Part shown: positions 1 through 8,157 of the stretch, piece by piece
How positions within the stretch are numbered: the first letter of the stretch is position 1
How the letters are laid out: each line of letters opens with the position of its first letter
Assembly: GCA_014874425.1 (NCBI GenBank)
Contig: JACWAG010000493.1
Span: 1 to 35,260 of the forward strand
Origin: Syntrophaceae bacterium
GTDB taxonomy: Bacteria > Desulfobacterota > Desulfomonilia > Desulfomonilales > Desulfomonilaceae
Direction: 5' to 3'
DNA: 35,260 nucleotides
The notes under the pieces: model-generated
Told to the model about the DNA's origin: nothing
The model's database searches: none
What the model saw: only the letters and a program-made list of their open reading frames with translations
Position numbers and translations under genes: made by a program

Positions 1-173
1 ATGAAGTATGGAAGCAAGGCAAAACAGGAGCCGGATAGGGAAGCCGCAACTACTCGATTCAGCTTACCGGGAAGTAACTTTTCCATTTCTTTCAGCATTT
101 CAGGCGTAAATTCAGATTTGGTGGGCCACTTTCTCTCGTCTCTGGCCCCTAGTTTGTCTGCTTGCTCCGACAT
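1..173 (-). CDS. N-terminal part of an unidentified protein, cut by the window edge
   Basis: An open frame starts with ATG at 173 on the minus strand and runs off the left end, giving 57 residues. It begins MSEQADKLGARDERKWPTKS, continues through a charged stretch (TPEMLKEMEKLLPGKLNRVV) and then turns hydrophobic. A strong ribosome binding site (GGAGG, 6 nt spacing) precedes the ATG, so the gene is probably real. It lies 44 bp downstream of the NarI-like gene and is likely in the same operon. By analogy with DsrMK/HdrED pairs, the partner of a NarI-like subunit is often an iron-sulfur HdrD/DsrK-type protein, but no cysteine motif is visible in the part present. Function is therefore open. Confidence 0.6.
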   Translation of the reverse strand, partial: MSEQADKLGARDERKWPTKSEFTPEMLKEMEKLLPGKLNRVVAASLSGSCFALLPYF

Positions 174-217
174 TTATGGCCTCCATTTTGTCATATATTA
201 TTTGTCAATCGAATTGA

Positions 218-910
218 TTACTTAGGGTTCCAGGATGGGTTCTTTACATTTTTGTTCATTACTCCTCGACCACCAAAAGTGCGACCAAAATTGATCCTTC
301 CAAAAGGATAAAGCACATAGTGCGAGATCTTACTGAAGGGGACATAAAGCAAGAAAAATGTGGTCATAAGGAAGAATACCCACATCCAACCAGTATCCGG
401 GCTGCCCTGAATCCACAGGGACATTGCGATAAACCCGACGGCGAAGAATACCGTCATCAACGTGATGGCGAAGAAATCATCCGGGCTGCTTATGATACGA
501 ATCTCAGGGACCGTCAAACGTCTATATATCCGGCGAAGACCGATCAAGAACGCGAGCCCCATGAACAACATGAAGACCGTGGATACCACAGGGGTCATCA
601 ACACCGGCACTAGCGGGATTAAAAAAGTCGCGCCGATAGTTAGCGCTACCCCAATATGAAAAATCATGAATTCCACATAAAAAAACGGATTTTTCCGAGT
701 GCTTTCCATACTCCATGGCTTTAAAACGTTAAGCAAAGAGTCAAAAGCTCCAGCAACCCTATCGCCCTTCAATTCAGCCTTCTCGGGCGGAACTGGCTTT
801 TTTAGCATTTGAGATATCTTGATGATGTACATTAAAGCCATGAATCCCAGGGCCATGTACTGAACCGGCTCCTCAAGAATATGCAGAGCGTGACTGATGT
901 TGTTCTCCAT
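218..910 (-). CDS. NarI/DsrM-like membrane haem b subunit
   Basis: This 230-residue integral membrane protein has about five hydrophobic helices. Histidines lie inside membrane segments: H18-type context near the N-terminus, FMIFHIGVAL near residue 85, and SKISHYVLYPF near residue 195. This is the layout of the respiratory nitrate reductase gamma family (NarI, DsrM, HdrE), in which paired histidines bind haem b and pass quinol electrons to a cytoplasmic or periplasmic partner. The start ATG at 910 has GTGAGG upstream. The following gene on the same strand is only 44 bp away and is probably its electron-transfer partner. There is no nitrate reductase in view, so a DsrM/HdrE-like role in an anaerobe is more likely than nitrate respiration. 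Family placement is fairly sure; the substrate is not. Confidence 0.75.
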   Translation of the reverse strand: MENNISHALHILEEPVQYMALGFMALMYIIKISQMLKKPVPPEKAELKGDRVAGAFDSLLNVLKPWSMESTRKNPFFYVEFMIFHIGVALTIGATFLIPLVPVLMTPVVSTVFMLFMGLAFLIGLRRIYRRLTVPEIRIISSPDDFFAITLMTVFFAVGFIAMSLWIQGSPDTGWMWVFFLMTTFFLLYVPFSKISHYVLYPFGRINFGRTFGGRGVMNKNVKNPSWNPK

Positions 911-1263
911 ATTTCCTCACTTTCTTCATGACAAATGACGATGGAACCACAAAATTAACCAACAGGGACAAAGCGAAGGCGACAGGCGCTTGAGTCATTG
1001 CTTCGTTGCAAAATTGACCCTAGTTTTGGGAATTAAAATCCTCAAAACTCTGAAAATATATACGAGTGAATCGAAGATATTTTGTGCGAGCAAATAAGTC
1101 AAGAACTTTCTGTTTAAAGAGGCATGATACTTGATAAAATAAGTAGGTCCTAGAATCCGGCTTAATTAAGGAGTCAGTGACATTATCTCGAAGAATATAC
1201 AATTAATTTTGTCAACAATTAACTGGCAAAATCCCCAAAACAGACCGCAAGTCTTTATATGAT
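911..1263. other. Intergenic region between divergent genes
   Basis: About 350 bp separate the NarI-like gene (minus) from the leader of the ankyrin gene (plus). Open frames here lack ribosome binding sites and resemble no family I know. Promoters for both genes should lie here, but I could not assign convincing -35/-10 pairs. Confidence 0.4.
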
Positions 1264-1350
1264 CAATTGTATAAACAATTGGAACAAAAATGGATCTCAA
1301 GTGTTCCAATCTTAAGGTGTAAAAATGGATCATTCTCAATTTTGATCCAT
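1264..1350 (+). promoter_or_regulatory. Hairpin-rich leader of the ankyrin gene
   Basis: Three perfect inverted repeats follow each other upstream of the ribosome binding site at 1354-1358. They are CAATTGT/ACAATTG (1264-1270 and 1275-1281), ATTGGAACA/TGTTCCAAT (1278-1286 and 1302-1310) and ATGGATC/GATCCAT (1325-1331 and 1344-1350). A second ATGGATC at 1290-1296 could pair with the same GATCCAT, so the last two hairpins have an alternative fold. This may be a folded 5' leader or a set of protein sites; no known riboswitch is recognised. Confidence 0.35.
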
Positions 1351-1368
1351 CATTCAGGAGCGATTATA

Positions 1369-1986
1369 TTGAATCAATTAAGAAAATTTTTAATAATTTT
1401 ACCGGCGCTTTTAGCTATCCTGTTTTCCATTGGAAACGCGTTTGAGGAAAACTGTGATGACAAGTTTGTAAAAAACGCGGCATTGGGAAATGATATAAAA
1501 TTGATGGAAAGGCTGAATAAAGGATCTAATATCAACTCAAAAAACTACAATGGACAGACTGCGTTGATTGAAGCCGCGTTGAATGGAAAAATTGATACAG
1601 TGAACCTCCTAATCAAAAAGGGAGCGGACCTCAATCAGAGAGGCAAAAACGCTCGCACTGCGCTGATGTGGGCCTGCCTGGCTGATCGGATACAAATGGT
1701 ACAATCTTTGTTGGCCCATGGAGCCGATGTTAACGTCAAAGACAGGAACAATCAGAACGCTTTGATGTTAGCGGCCGGGAAAGGAAACGCCGCTTGCGTA
1801 AACAGCTTGCTTGAAGCTGGGGCCGACCCGATGGCCAAGGACAACAATGGAGCCACCGCGTACACTTTAGCTTTGGGAAGCGGGTTCAAAGATGTTGCCA
1901 ATACAATCGCCAACTATCAGGAATCATCTCAATCTAAGCTGGATTTAGATGACTTGAGAATCGGGGCTTATTTCTATGTTGATTAA
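1369..1986 (+). CDS. Exported ankyrin-repeat protein
   Basis: The open frame extends further upstream, but the likely start is TTG at 1369. It has AGGAG 8 nt upstream and opens a clean signal peptide (MNQLRKF, a hydrophobic core, then a probable cleavage near SIGNAFEE). The mature 180 residues hold about four to five ankyrin repeats, shown by the recurring pattern G-x-TALxxAAxxGxxxxVxxLLxxGADxN, for example NGQTALIEAALNGK, ARTALMWACLADR and NQNALMLAAGKGN. Ankyrin repeats bind proteins, and the signal peptide places it in the periplasm. It stands alone, 65 bp before def, and nothing nearby reveals the partner. The fold is certain; the role is unknown. Confidence 0.85.
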   Translation: MNQLRKFLIILPALLAILFSIGNAFEENCDDKFVKNAALGNDIKLMERLNKGSNINSKNYNGQTALIEAALNGKIDTVNLLIKKGADLNQRGKNARTALMWACLADRIQMVQSLLAHGADVNVKDRNNQNALMLAAGKGNAACVNSLLEAGADPMAKDNNGATAYTLALGSGFKDVANTIANYQESSQSKLDLDDLRIGAYFYVD

Positions 1987-1996
1987 AAAACCCGGC

Positions 1997-2026
1997 TTGA
2001 CAGTTTTTCGAACATGTAGACATATG
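1997..2026 (+). promoter_or_regulatory. Possible sigma-70 promoter of def-fmt
   Basis: A perfect -35 box TTGACA (1997-2002) is followed after 17-18 bp by a weak -10 (ACATAT/CATATG, 2020-2026). It lies 26 bp before the def start codon. The -10 is poor, so this is tentative. Confidence 0.35.
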
Positions 2027-2051
2027 TAGTAAAAGCTTGAAAGGTTTGGAT

Positions 2052-2576
2052 ATGGCTGTTCGAAAAATAGTTACAGCGCCTGACCCGAAGTTGAGCACAA
2101 AGGCCGAACCCGTAATTGACCTTTCTGAAGATATATGCCAACTCGCCGCTGACATGACAGACACAATGTATAAGGCCCCAGGTATAGGATTGGCGGCAAA
2201 TCAAGTTGGTGAATTGGTCAGAGTTATTGTTTTCGATATACATTACGCGTACGCTGAACCCAAGGACAAGAAGAAAGCGCCAACGATACTGATTAATCCG
2301 GTCATTTTGCTTTCTGAAGGTGAAGAATTCAAAGAAGAAGGCTGCTTGAGCGTACCCAATTTTAACGTCGAGGTGAAACGAGCGGCCCGTGTCCAGGTTG
2401 AGGGCGTTGATATCAAAGGAAAACCTTTAAGAATAGATGGTGAAGGTCTTGTTGCCCGAGTACTTCAACACGAGATAGACCATTTGGAAGGCAGGACTCT
2501 TCTGGACCATTCTTCAGCTTTGAAACGGAACATGTACCATAGGCGTATCAAGAAATCGCAAAGAGGCAATAAGTGA
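2052..2576 (+). CDS. def: Peptide deformylase
   Basis: This enzyme removes the N-formyl group from new proteins in the cytoplasm. All three family motifs are present in the 174-residue product: GIGLAANQVG (residues 44-53), EGCLS (C98) and QHEIDH (H140, E141, H144). C98, H140 and H144 bind the catalytic metal and E141 is the general acid-base. The ATG at 2052 is preferred over an in-frame TTG at 2037 because AAAGG lies 7 nt before it. The stop codon overlaps the GTG of fmt by 4 bp, the usual coupling of the formylation/deformylation pair. Confidence 0.97.
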   Translation: MAVRKIVTAPDPKLSTKAEPVIDLSEDICQLAADMTDTMYKAPGIGLAANQVGELVRVIVFDIHYAYAEPKDKKKAPTILINPVILLSEGEEFKEEGCLSVPNFNVEVKRAARVQVEGVDIKGKPLRIDGEGLVARVLQHEIDHLEGRTLLDHSSALKRNMYHRRIKKSQRGNK

Positions 2577-3499
2577 CTTGCCGCATAGTTTTTATGGGAT
2601 CTCCCCAATTTGCTACGCCGACTCTCAAGGTACTTCAAAAACACTTTGACATAGTGGGGGTTTTTTCTCAGTCGGACAAGCGTTCAGGCCGTGGGAAAGT
2701 GCTGACTGCAACACCGGTAAAAAAGTTAGCCCTAGAAATGGGCCTCTTTTGTGCTGAACCCGATGACCTTAAAGATCCCAGTGTACTATCGATCTTAAAG
2801 GAATGGTGTCCAGACGCTATAGTTGTAGTAGCGTATGGAAAATTTCTTCCCAGGGAAATTCTGGAGTTGCCTCGGTTTGGCTGTTTGAATCTTCATGGCT
2901 CATTATTACCCAGACATCGTGGTCCATCTCCAATTTCTACCGCTATTCTTGCAGGAGACGACCAAACGGGCAATACGGTAATGCTGATGGACGCTGGAAT
3001 GGACACCGGGTCAATCCTTGCTGGGCAGATTGTTAAAATAGGGAAGAAAGATACAGCCGGAGACCTCCATGATAGACTCATGGAACTTGGGGCTTTGCTA
3101 ATGGTCCAAACCTTAAGGAAATTAATAAAGGGTGAAATCATACCGACGCCTCAGGACCAGTCAAAAGCTACTTACTCTCGACTCCTCAGGAAAACAGATG
3201 GATTGCTGGATTGGAATTTGGACGCAAAACAGCTTGACAGGATAGTACGTGCTATGGATCCGTGGCCTGGGGCATTTTTCCTGATGGGTAATGAGCAAAT
3301 CAAAGTCCGGTCCGCCACTGCGCTCGAAGGACAGGCGGAGCCGGGGTTAATAACGGCCATAATGGCTGATGGTATTGTGGTAGGGGCAGGCGCAGGGCTT
3401 TTTCTCTTGGAGGAAGTTCAAGCCCCTTCGAAAAAGAAAATATCGGCTTCAGATTTTGCTCGAGGGAAAAGGCTGAAACCAGGAACCTATGTGATTTAA
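2573..3499 (+). CDS. fmt: Methionyl-tRNA formyltransferase
   Basis: Fmt formylates initiator Met-tRNA with 10-formyltetrahydrofolate. The 308-residue length is typical. The N-terminal Rossmann-like domain opens with CRIVFMGSPQFA. The active-site segment LNLHGSLLPRHRGPSP (around residue 105-120) carries the conserved Asn and His, and GMDTG (around 142) carries the catalytic Asp. A C-terminal OB-like domain follows. The start is GTG at 2573, overlapping the def stop, so translation is probably coupled to def. The def-fmt-htpX-rsmB order fits the common housekeeping neighbourhood of these genes. Confidence 0.96.
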   Translation: MTCRIVFMGSPQFATPTLKVLQKHFDIVGVFSQSDKRSGRGKVLTATPVKKLALEMGLFCAEPDDLKDPSVLSILKEWCPDAIVVVAYGKFLPREILELPRFGCLNLHGSLLPRHRGPSPISTAILAGDDQTGNTVMLMDAGMDTGSILAGQIVKIGKKDTAGDLHDRLMELGALLMVQTLRKLIKGEIIPTPQDQSKATYSRLLRKTDGLLDWNLDAKQLDRIVRAMDPWPGAFFLMGNEQIKVRSATALEGQAEPGLITAIMADGIVVGAGAGLFLLEEVQAPSKKKISASDFARGKRLKPGTYVI

Positions 3500-3571
3500 T
3501 GGAAAATTCATGTATGTGTAACAATTTCTCCTCAATTTTCATGATGACTGCTTAACTCATGGGGTGAAAAA

Positions 3572-4408
3572 ATGAATCGACTTAAGACAGTAATTCTTCT
3601 GGCCGCTCTTGGCGGCTTGCTCGTAATTCTGGGTGGTTATTTTGGCGGTAAGAACGGGGCGACCATTGCTCTTGTTATTGCGCTTGTAATGAATGTGGGC
3701 AGCTATTGGTTCAGTGATCGAATCGTTCTGGCTATGTATCACGCTCAGGAAGTTACTGAATCAGAAGCTTCAGACCTTTTTAGACTGATTAGAGAGCTCA
3801 CTCGCAACGCAGGATTACCAATGCCAAAGGTTTACATAATTCCGGATGATTCGCCAAATGCTTTTGCCACAGGCCGAAATCCGGAACATGCCGCAGTGGC
3901 GGTTACCCAAGGTATCCTTCGTCTCCTGACTCGTGAAGAGCTTGCCGGAGTCATTGGACATGAACTTGGGCATGTTAAAAATCGGGACATACTCATTCAA
4001 ACCATAGCCGCTACCATAGGGACAGCTATAACCTATTTAGCTCAGTTTGGGTTCTTTTTTGGAGGTCGCTCTGATGATGATCGAGGCGGAGGTTCTTTGG
4101 CGGGTTCTCTTCTTATGATGATTCTGGCGCCGCTAGCCGCAGGGATCATTCAAATGGCGATCTCAAGATCACGGGAGTACATTGCTGATGAAACGGGAGC
4201 GCAAATATGTGGCCATCCGTTGTGGCTTGCAAGCGCACTGGGCAAATTGCAAAGAGGCGCCGAGGCGATCCCCATGAATGCTGAGCAAGCTACGGCTCAC
4301 ATGTTCATAGTGAGTCCCTTTTTTGGGAGTGGCTTGTCCAACCTGTTTTCAACTCATCCTCCTATCGAAAATCGTATAGAAAAGCTGGAAAAAATGGCCG
4401 GATATTAA
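3572..4408 (+). CDS. htpX: HtpX family membrane zinc protease
   Basis: A 278-residue inner-membrane M48 metalloprotease for membrane protein quality control. Two N-terminal helices (about residues 5-22 and 29-47) are followed by the zinc motif HELGH (H130, E131, H134). Another hydrophobic pair lies at about 145-165 and 177-197, and REYIADE (E202 as the third zinc ligand) follows. A glycine/aspartate-rich linker (GGRSDDDRGGGS) sits between the last two helices. The ATG at 3572 follows a GGGGTG-type ribosome site. It lies 72 bp after fmt and may share its transcript. Length and motifs are standard for HtpX. Confidence 0.95.
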   Translation: MNRLKTVILLAALGGLLVILGGYFGGKNGATIALVIALVMNVGSYWFSDRIVLAMYHAQEVTESEASDLFRLIRELTRNAGLPMPKVYIIPDDSPNAFATGRNPEHAAVAVTQGILRLLTREELAGVIGHELGHVKNRDILIQTIAATIGTAITYLAQFGFFFGGRSDDDRGGGSLAGSLLMMILAPLAAGIIQMAISRSREYIADETGAQICGHPLWLASALGKLQRGAEAIPMNAEQATAHMFIVSPFFGSGLSNLFSTHPPIENRIEKLEKMAGY

Positions 4409-4465
4409 GCCTGGCCATGGATTTAAGCCAATTTGTCCTTTCTAAACTAATGATTTTAACGTTTC

Positions 4466-4518
4466 GACGCCTCTCGTTTCTCTTTTAAAGAGATGTAGGA
4501 CAGGCGTCTCAAATTTTT
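4466..4518 (+). terminator. Nested hairpin after htpX
   Basis: Arms GACGCCT (4466-4472) and AGGCGTC (4502-4508) enclose an inner perfect hairpin TCTCTTT-T-AAAGAGA. A short T run (4514-4518) follows after a few bases, so it may end the htpX transcript. The offset T run makes an imperfect terminator; a processing hairpin is possible. Confidence 0.35.
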
Positions 4519-4562
4519 GAGTTCTTTTCAATACCATAACGGCTTATTGAATCAGAGGCCTC

Positions 4563-5927
4563 ATGCCCTTCCGTACCGGCGCAGCCACAATTTCTCGTGA
4601 ACTTGCAGTAAAAATTCTGAGCAAAGTTGACAAAGGTTTCTACGCCGAGACAACTCTTTCACAATTACTTTCAAAAAACGCTATTTCGGATAAGGACCGA
4701 TCACTAACCACCGAAATCGTTTACGGAACGGTTCGATGGAAAGACAGGCTGGATTCGATAATAGACAGGCGGTTAACACTTAAAGGGAAAAGCCTTGATC
4801 CCGAAATTCGAAACATCCTCAGGATAGCCATCTATCAAATACTTTTTCTAACCAGAATACCAGTTTATTCCATTACACACCAAGCTGTCGCGCAAGCCAA
4901 GAACAGGTTCAAAGGAAGATTCTCGAGGTTGGTTAACGCTGTCCTGCGATCCGCTCTAAGAAATCGGGACGATCTTCATCATGAGCCCGAAAAGAACTCA
5001 CGATCCTTAGCCATATATTATTCTCACCCTGAATGGCTTGTTGAGAGATGGCTGGATAGATTCGGCGAACAAGGAACCATTGATATTCTTGAATTTAACA
5101 ATCAACGATCGAATTTAACTCTCCGGGTTAATACCCTGAAAACAACGATTTCCGATGTAAGTTTGAGCTTTAAACAGAATGGTATTGTTTTTGAAATAGT
5201 CGATAATGATTTAGGGGTTTTAAATGTCAGGAATATTGGAGGACCAGTTATAAATATACCTGGCTTTAATGAAGGACTTTTCACCATCCAGGATTTTGGG
5301 TCTCAAATGATCGCCCCATTACTAAAGGCGCAGCCCAATCAACTAATTCTTGATGTTTGTGGGGCGCCTGGAGGGAAAGCTTCACATATGGCGGCGCTTG
5401 TTAATAATGGCGCTCGAATTACTCTAGTGGACGCCGACATTAAGAGATTGGATGAAGCGACAAGGAACTTTGAGCGCCTAGGTGTAAACTGCGTAAAAAT
5501 GATACACGGAGACGCGACTCAAAAATCGTTTCTTTCATCCTTGGGAAAATTCGATCGAATATTAATAGACGCGCCATGTTCCAATTTAGGGGTCTTACGC
5601 CATAACTGTGAAGTTAAATACCGTGTAACACCGCAAGATTTGACTAAATTGGCCGAACAACAGCTAATAATGCTGACGGAAGCCTCACAAGCAGTCAAAA
5701 ATGACGGGATCATCGTTTACTGCGTGTGTTCAACGAGCGAAGAGGAAACAACGTCCGTGGTCCAAAAATTCTTGGCCTGCAATAGAAATTTCTCAGTCGA
5801 TAAAATTGATCACAGTGAAATCCCCAATCCCGAATTCTTGAACACGGAGGGTCATTTTTCTTCATTTCCATCCAACAAATCCAGCTTTGTAGATGGGTTC
5901 TTCGCTGCTAGAATCAAGAAAATGTAG
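4563..5927 (+). CDS. rsmB: 16S rRNA m5C967 methyltransferase
   Basis: A 454-residue protein with two domains. The NusB-like RNA-binding domain covers about residues 8-140 (EIVYGTVRWKDRLD, NAVLRSALRN). The SAM-dependent methyltransferase covers about 185-450. The SAM site is seen in LDVCGAPGGKASHMA (264-278). The two cysteines of the RNA m5C methyltransferase mechanism are C339 in DAPCSNLGVLRHN and C389 in YCVCSTSEEE. It methylates C967 of 16S rRNA. ATG at 4563 has AGAGG 5 nt upstream. Neighbourhood with def-fmt supports rsmB over other family members. Confidence 0.93.
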   Translation: MPFRTGAATISRELAVKILSKVDKGFYAETTLSQLLSKNAISDKDRSLTTEIVYGTVRWKDRLDSIIDRRLTLKGKSLDPEIRNILRIAIYQILFLTRIPVYSITHQAVAQAKNRFKGRFSRLVNAVLRSALRNRDDLHHEPEKNSRSLAIYYSHPEWLVERWLDRFGEQGTIDILEFNNQRSNLTLRVNTLKTTISDVSLSFKQNGIVFEIVDNDLGVLNVRNIGGPVINIPGFNEGLFTIQDFGSQMIAPLLKAQPNQLILDVCGAPGGKASHMAALVNNGARITLVDADIKRLDEATRNFERLGVNCVKMIHGDATQKSFLSSLGKFDRILIDAPCSNLGVLRHNCEVKYRVTPQDLTKLAEQQLIMLTEASQAVKNDGIIVYCVCSTSEEETTSVVQKFLACNRNFSVDKIDHSEIPNPEFLNTEGHFSSFPSNKSSFVDGFFAARIKKM

Positions 5928-6132
5928 ACCCTGAATTCTAACATCAAAACGCGGTCACCATTTTTTGAAGAGTGTTCATCGATAGATGCGGATTGATTTC
6001 AAAATCGTAAGTGTGAAAAAAATTCATTTAGTCATTTTAATGGAAAATAAGTGGGAAGAAAACGCGCGACAATTTGCTGACTCCGATAGCTTAGAGACGA
6101 TAACATACCTGTATTATTGATCATATGTGATT
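5928..6132. other. Intergenic region upstream of the sigma-54 promoter
   Basis: No gene is evident. The stretch 100-200 bp upstream of a sigma-54 promoter is where an enhancer-binding protein would bind. A small palindrome, ATCA-TATG-TGAT (6120-6131), abuts the promoter. Confidence 0.35.
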
Positions 6133-6148
6133 TGGCACAGGCCTTGCT
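6133..6148 (+). promoter_or_regulatory. Sigma-54 (RpoN) promoter
   Basis: TGGCACA-GGCC-TTGCT matches the sigma-54 consensus TGGCACG-N4-TTGCW at all but one position. The invariant GG (6134-6135) and GC (6146-6147) are exactly 10 bp apart. Transcription should start near 6159. The short transcript ends at the terminator at 6189-6219. Confidence 0.75.
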
Positions 6149-6158
6149 AATATAAAGG

Positions 6159-6219
6159 GCGAACAACGACTCCTAACCATACCCTCTTAGCAATCCTCCA
6201 ATCGGATTGCTTTTTTTTT
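6159..6219 (+). ncRNA. Candidate sigma-54-driven small RNA (about 60 nt)
   Basis: Between the predicted start of the sigma-54 promoter and a strong intrinsic terminator lie about 30 nt of C-rich, poorly structured sequence (ACTCCTAACC, ACCCTCTT). No ribosome site or open frame is present. CCTCC sits at the stem-loop junction of the terminator hairpin and resembles the anti-Shine-Dalgarno sequence, so the RNA could mask ribosome sites on mRNAs. This is inferred from promoter plus terminator spacing; no known sRNA family is recognised. Confidence 0.5.
6189..6219 (+). terminator. Intrinsic terminator
   Basis: Perfect 8-bp stem AGCAATCC/GGATTGCT with a 7-nt loop, followed directly by nine T residues (6211-6219). 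It ends the candidate small RNA and lies just before the sigma-70 promoter of the next gene. Confidence 0.88.
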
Positions 6220-6231
6220 GCCACAAAGCGA

Positions 6232-6259
6232 TTGACACGGGGAAATATTTAACTATACT
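6232..6259 (+). promoter_or_regulatory. Sigma-70 promoter of the regulator/nicotinate cluster
   Basis: TTGACA (6232-6237), 16 bp, TATACT (6254-6259): near-consensus. The predicted start near 6266 gives a 35-nt leader for the XRE-cupin gene and possibly for the whole downstream cluster. Confidence 0.75.
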
Positions 6260-6300
6260 TTGCGACTTAACAAATACTTAATAAAAAGAGCCCCCTTTCA

Positions 6301-6855
6301 ATGCGCGTCGAACTTGAAATCGGTCGAAGAATTAGAGCTAAAAGATCGATCAATAAACTGACCTTGAAACAGCTCGCCGAAAAGGTTGGTTGTTCTGACG
6401 CTTATTTGTCTCAAATAGAAAATGGTAAGGTCTCTCCTTCTATTTCCAGCCTAAAAAAAATTTCTCATGCCTTACAAGCCAAGATAACGGATTTTTTTGT
6501 CGAAACAGAAGATGAAGACCCTGTCGTGCTCTCTCGTGATCAAAGAGTGACAATCAGTCTGGAGGGATGGAACGCACGAATTGAGTCTTTAATCATAAAT
6601 TCCAAGAATAAAAGAATGCACCCCTTTTTTACTACAATTCAACCCGGCGGAGGATCTCATGGACTTTACAGCCATGTAGGCGAAGAATTTGGGATAGTTC
6701 TGAAGGGTGAATTGCAAATCAATATTGATGACACAATTCACAGAGTGCGACGGAGTGAAAGCTTTTATTACAATTCAAACCAACCTCACAGTTGGACCAA
6801 TCCTGGAAAAACAGACACGGTTGTAGTTTGGGTAATTAGCCCGCCCACATTTTGA
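6301..6855 (+). CDS. XRE-family regulator with C-terminal cupin
   Basis: This 184-residue protein has an N-terminal helix-turn-helix of the XRE/Cro type, about residues 7-62 (LTLKQLAEKVGCSDAYLSQI followed by ENGKVSPSISSLKKI). A C-terminal cupin barrel covers about 105-180 (GEEFGIVLKGELQI, SFYYNSNQPHSW). Such PuuR-like proteins sense a small carboxylate or amine through the cupin and control adjacent catabolic genes. It precedes the transporter by 64 bp on the same strand, so it is the natural regulator of the nicotinate cluster; repressor or activator cannot be told. The start has only a weak ribosome site, which may keep the level low. Confidence 0.88.
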   Translation: MRVELEIGRRIRAKRSINKLTLKQLAEKVGCSDAYLSQIENGKVSPSISSLKKISHALQAKITDFFVETEDEDPVVLSRDQRVTISLEGWNARIESLIINSKNKRMHPFFTTIQPGGGSHGLYSHVGEEFGIVLKGELQINIDDTIHRVRRSESFYYNSNQPHSWTNPGKTDTVVVWVISPPTF

Positions 6856-6919
6856 TCAATTAGCATGGGTAAAGCCGTAACTTGAAGGACATTATCCCAT
6901 TTTAAAAAGGAGAGCGACG

Positions 6920-8143
6920 ATGGTTTTAAAAAGCTTCAGGTCGATTTTGATCGTGATGTTAGTCTGTTTCCTGTCTGTTGGCTTTGCGTGCGCCGCGCAG
7001 AAAGCAGCATGGAAAATCGGTGTCGCCGTTTCATTAACCGGGGTGTTTGGTAAGGACGGCAGTCTGGTAAAAGACGCGTACACTCTGTGGCAGGAAACTG
7101 TCAATTCCCACGGCGGTATTAACGGGGCGCCTGTAGAGCTAATTTTCTACGATGATAAAAGCGATCCGGCGACCACCGCAAAACTCACTGAACAGCTCAT
7201 TGTAAGCGACAAAGTGGACCTTCTATTGGGCGGTTTCGGTAGTAGCCAGCTATTCGCCGCGAGTCCGGTTGCGGAAAAATATCAATATCCCTTGATTAGT
7301 GGTGGCGCCAGTTCAAACAAATTGTTTGAGCGTGGCTTCAAATATTATTTTTCTACATTGGGTAAAGCAACTGAAGAGGTAAGAGGTTGTGTCGACATTT
7401 TCTCAGAGGTTACCCCGAAACCTAAGACAGCCGCGATTATCGGAGCGGACATACTTTTCACTTCTCTGGCGTGTGATGGTTTTAAGAAATATTGCCAAAA
7501 AAATGGCATAGAAGTCATCCACTTCGAACTTTTCCCTATGGCTCTGCAGGATTACAACTCTCTGTTGATGAAGGTCAAAAACAAAAAACCCGACGTGTTG
7601 CTTGTTGGTTCGCATCTTCTGGTAGCTATGAAGACCATCAAGGCCATGAAGGAAATAGATTTCAGTCCCAAGGCGGTAGCATTCAGCTACGGGCCGACAG
7701 TCCCAAAGTTTGTAGAAGATCTAAAAGGTGACGCCAATTATGTAATCGCTGCGTCCGAATGGACCCCCAATATGCCATATTCTGGAAAGGTATTTGGAAA
7801 AGCTAGCGATTTTAACCAGCTATACATAAAGCGTTTTAATCGTAGGCCTGATTACGTTGAGGCCGCTGCCGCGGGTGGGGCTGTAGCTCAGCAGGAAGTT
7901 CTGGAAGAATTGGGATTGAAGCCGCCTCTAAGCAAAGAAAATCGAATTAAGATAATGGAAGCCCTACATAAAGACAAATTTGAAACTTTCTACGGCAAAA
8001 TCCAATTTGGAGCTGATGGGGCTAACGAAGCTCATCCTCCTGTAGCGGTGCAAATCCAGTCGGAAAAACTGGAAAACGTTTTTCCCCTGGAATATGCTGA
8101 AGCCAAAATCCTATATCCATTTAAGCCCTGGAAAGAACGTTAA
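6920..8143 (+). CDS. Branched-chain-amino-acid-type ABC importer, substrate-binding protein
   Basis: A 407-residue periplasmic binding protein of the LivK/HAAT type (Peripla_BP_6). It has a signal peptide (hydrophobic core around residues 9-25, ending near FACAAQ). The mature protein begins WKIGVAVSLTGVFGKDG, the typical first strand and ligand loop of this fold. HAAT binding proteins often carry aromatic or dicarboxylic acids rather than leucine. Clustering with nicotinate enzymes suggests nicotinate or a pyridine carboxylate as ligand, which is inference. AAGGAGAGCG precedes ATG 6920. A strong hairpin after the gene may let it be made in excess over the membrane parts. Confidence 0.9.
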   Translation: MVLKSFRSILIVMLVCFLSVGFACAAQKAAWKIGVAVSLTGVFGKDGSLVKDAYTLWQETVNSHGGINGAPVELIFYDDKSDPATTAKLTEQLIVSDKVDLLLGGFGSSQLFAASPVAEKYQYPLISGGASSNKLFERGFKYYFSTLGKATEEVRGCVDIFSEVTPKPKTAAIIGADILFTSLACDGFKKYCQKNGIEVIHFELFPMALQDYNSLLMKVKNKKPDVLLVGSHLLVAMKTIKAMKEIDFSPKAVAFSYGPTVPKFVEDLKGDANYVIAASEWTPNMPYSGKVFGKASDFNQLYIKRFNRRPDYVEAAAAGGAVAQQEVLEELGLKPPLSKENRIKIMEALHKDKFETFYGKIQFGADGANEAHPPVAVQIQSEKLENVFPLEYAEAKILYPFKPWKER

Positions 8144-8157
8144 TTCAAGAACAGAGT

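Noticed and set aside
1..225. 74-residue plus-strand frame at the left edge.
   Set aside because: The opposite strand has a well-placed start with GGAGG and a charged N-terminus typical of a real protein.
1020..1202. 60-residue minus-strand frame.
   Set aside because: TTG start, no ribosome site and no recognisable features.
7879..7900. GGGGCTGTAGCTCAGCAGG resembles the 5' end of tRNA-Ala.
   Set aside because: It lies inside the binding-protein gene in a good coding frame (GGAVAQQEVL) and no anticodon arm, T arm or acceptor complement follows.
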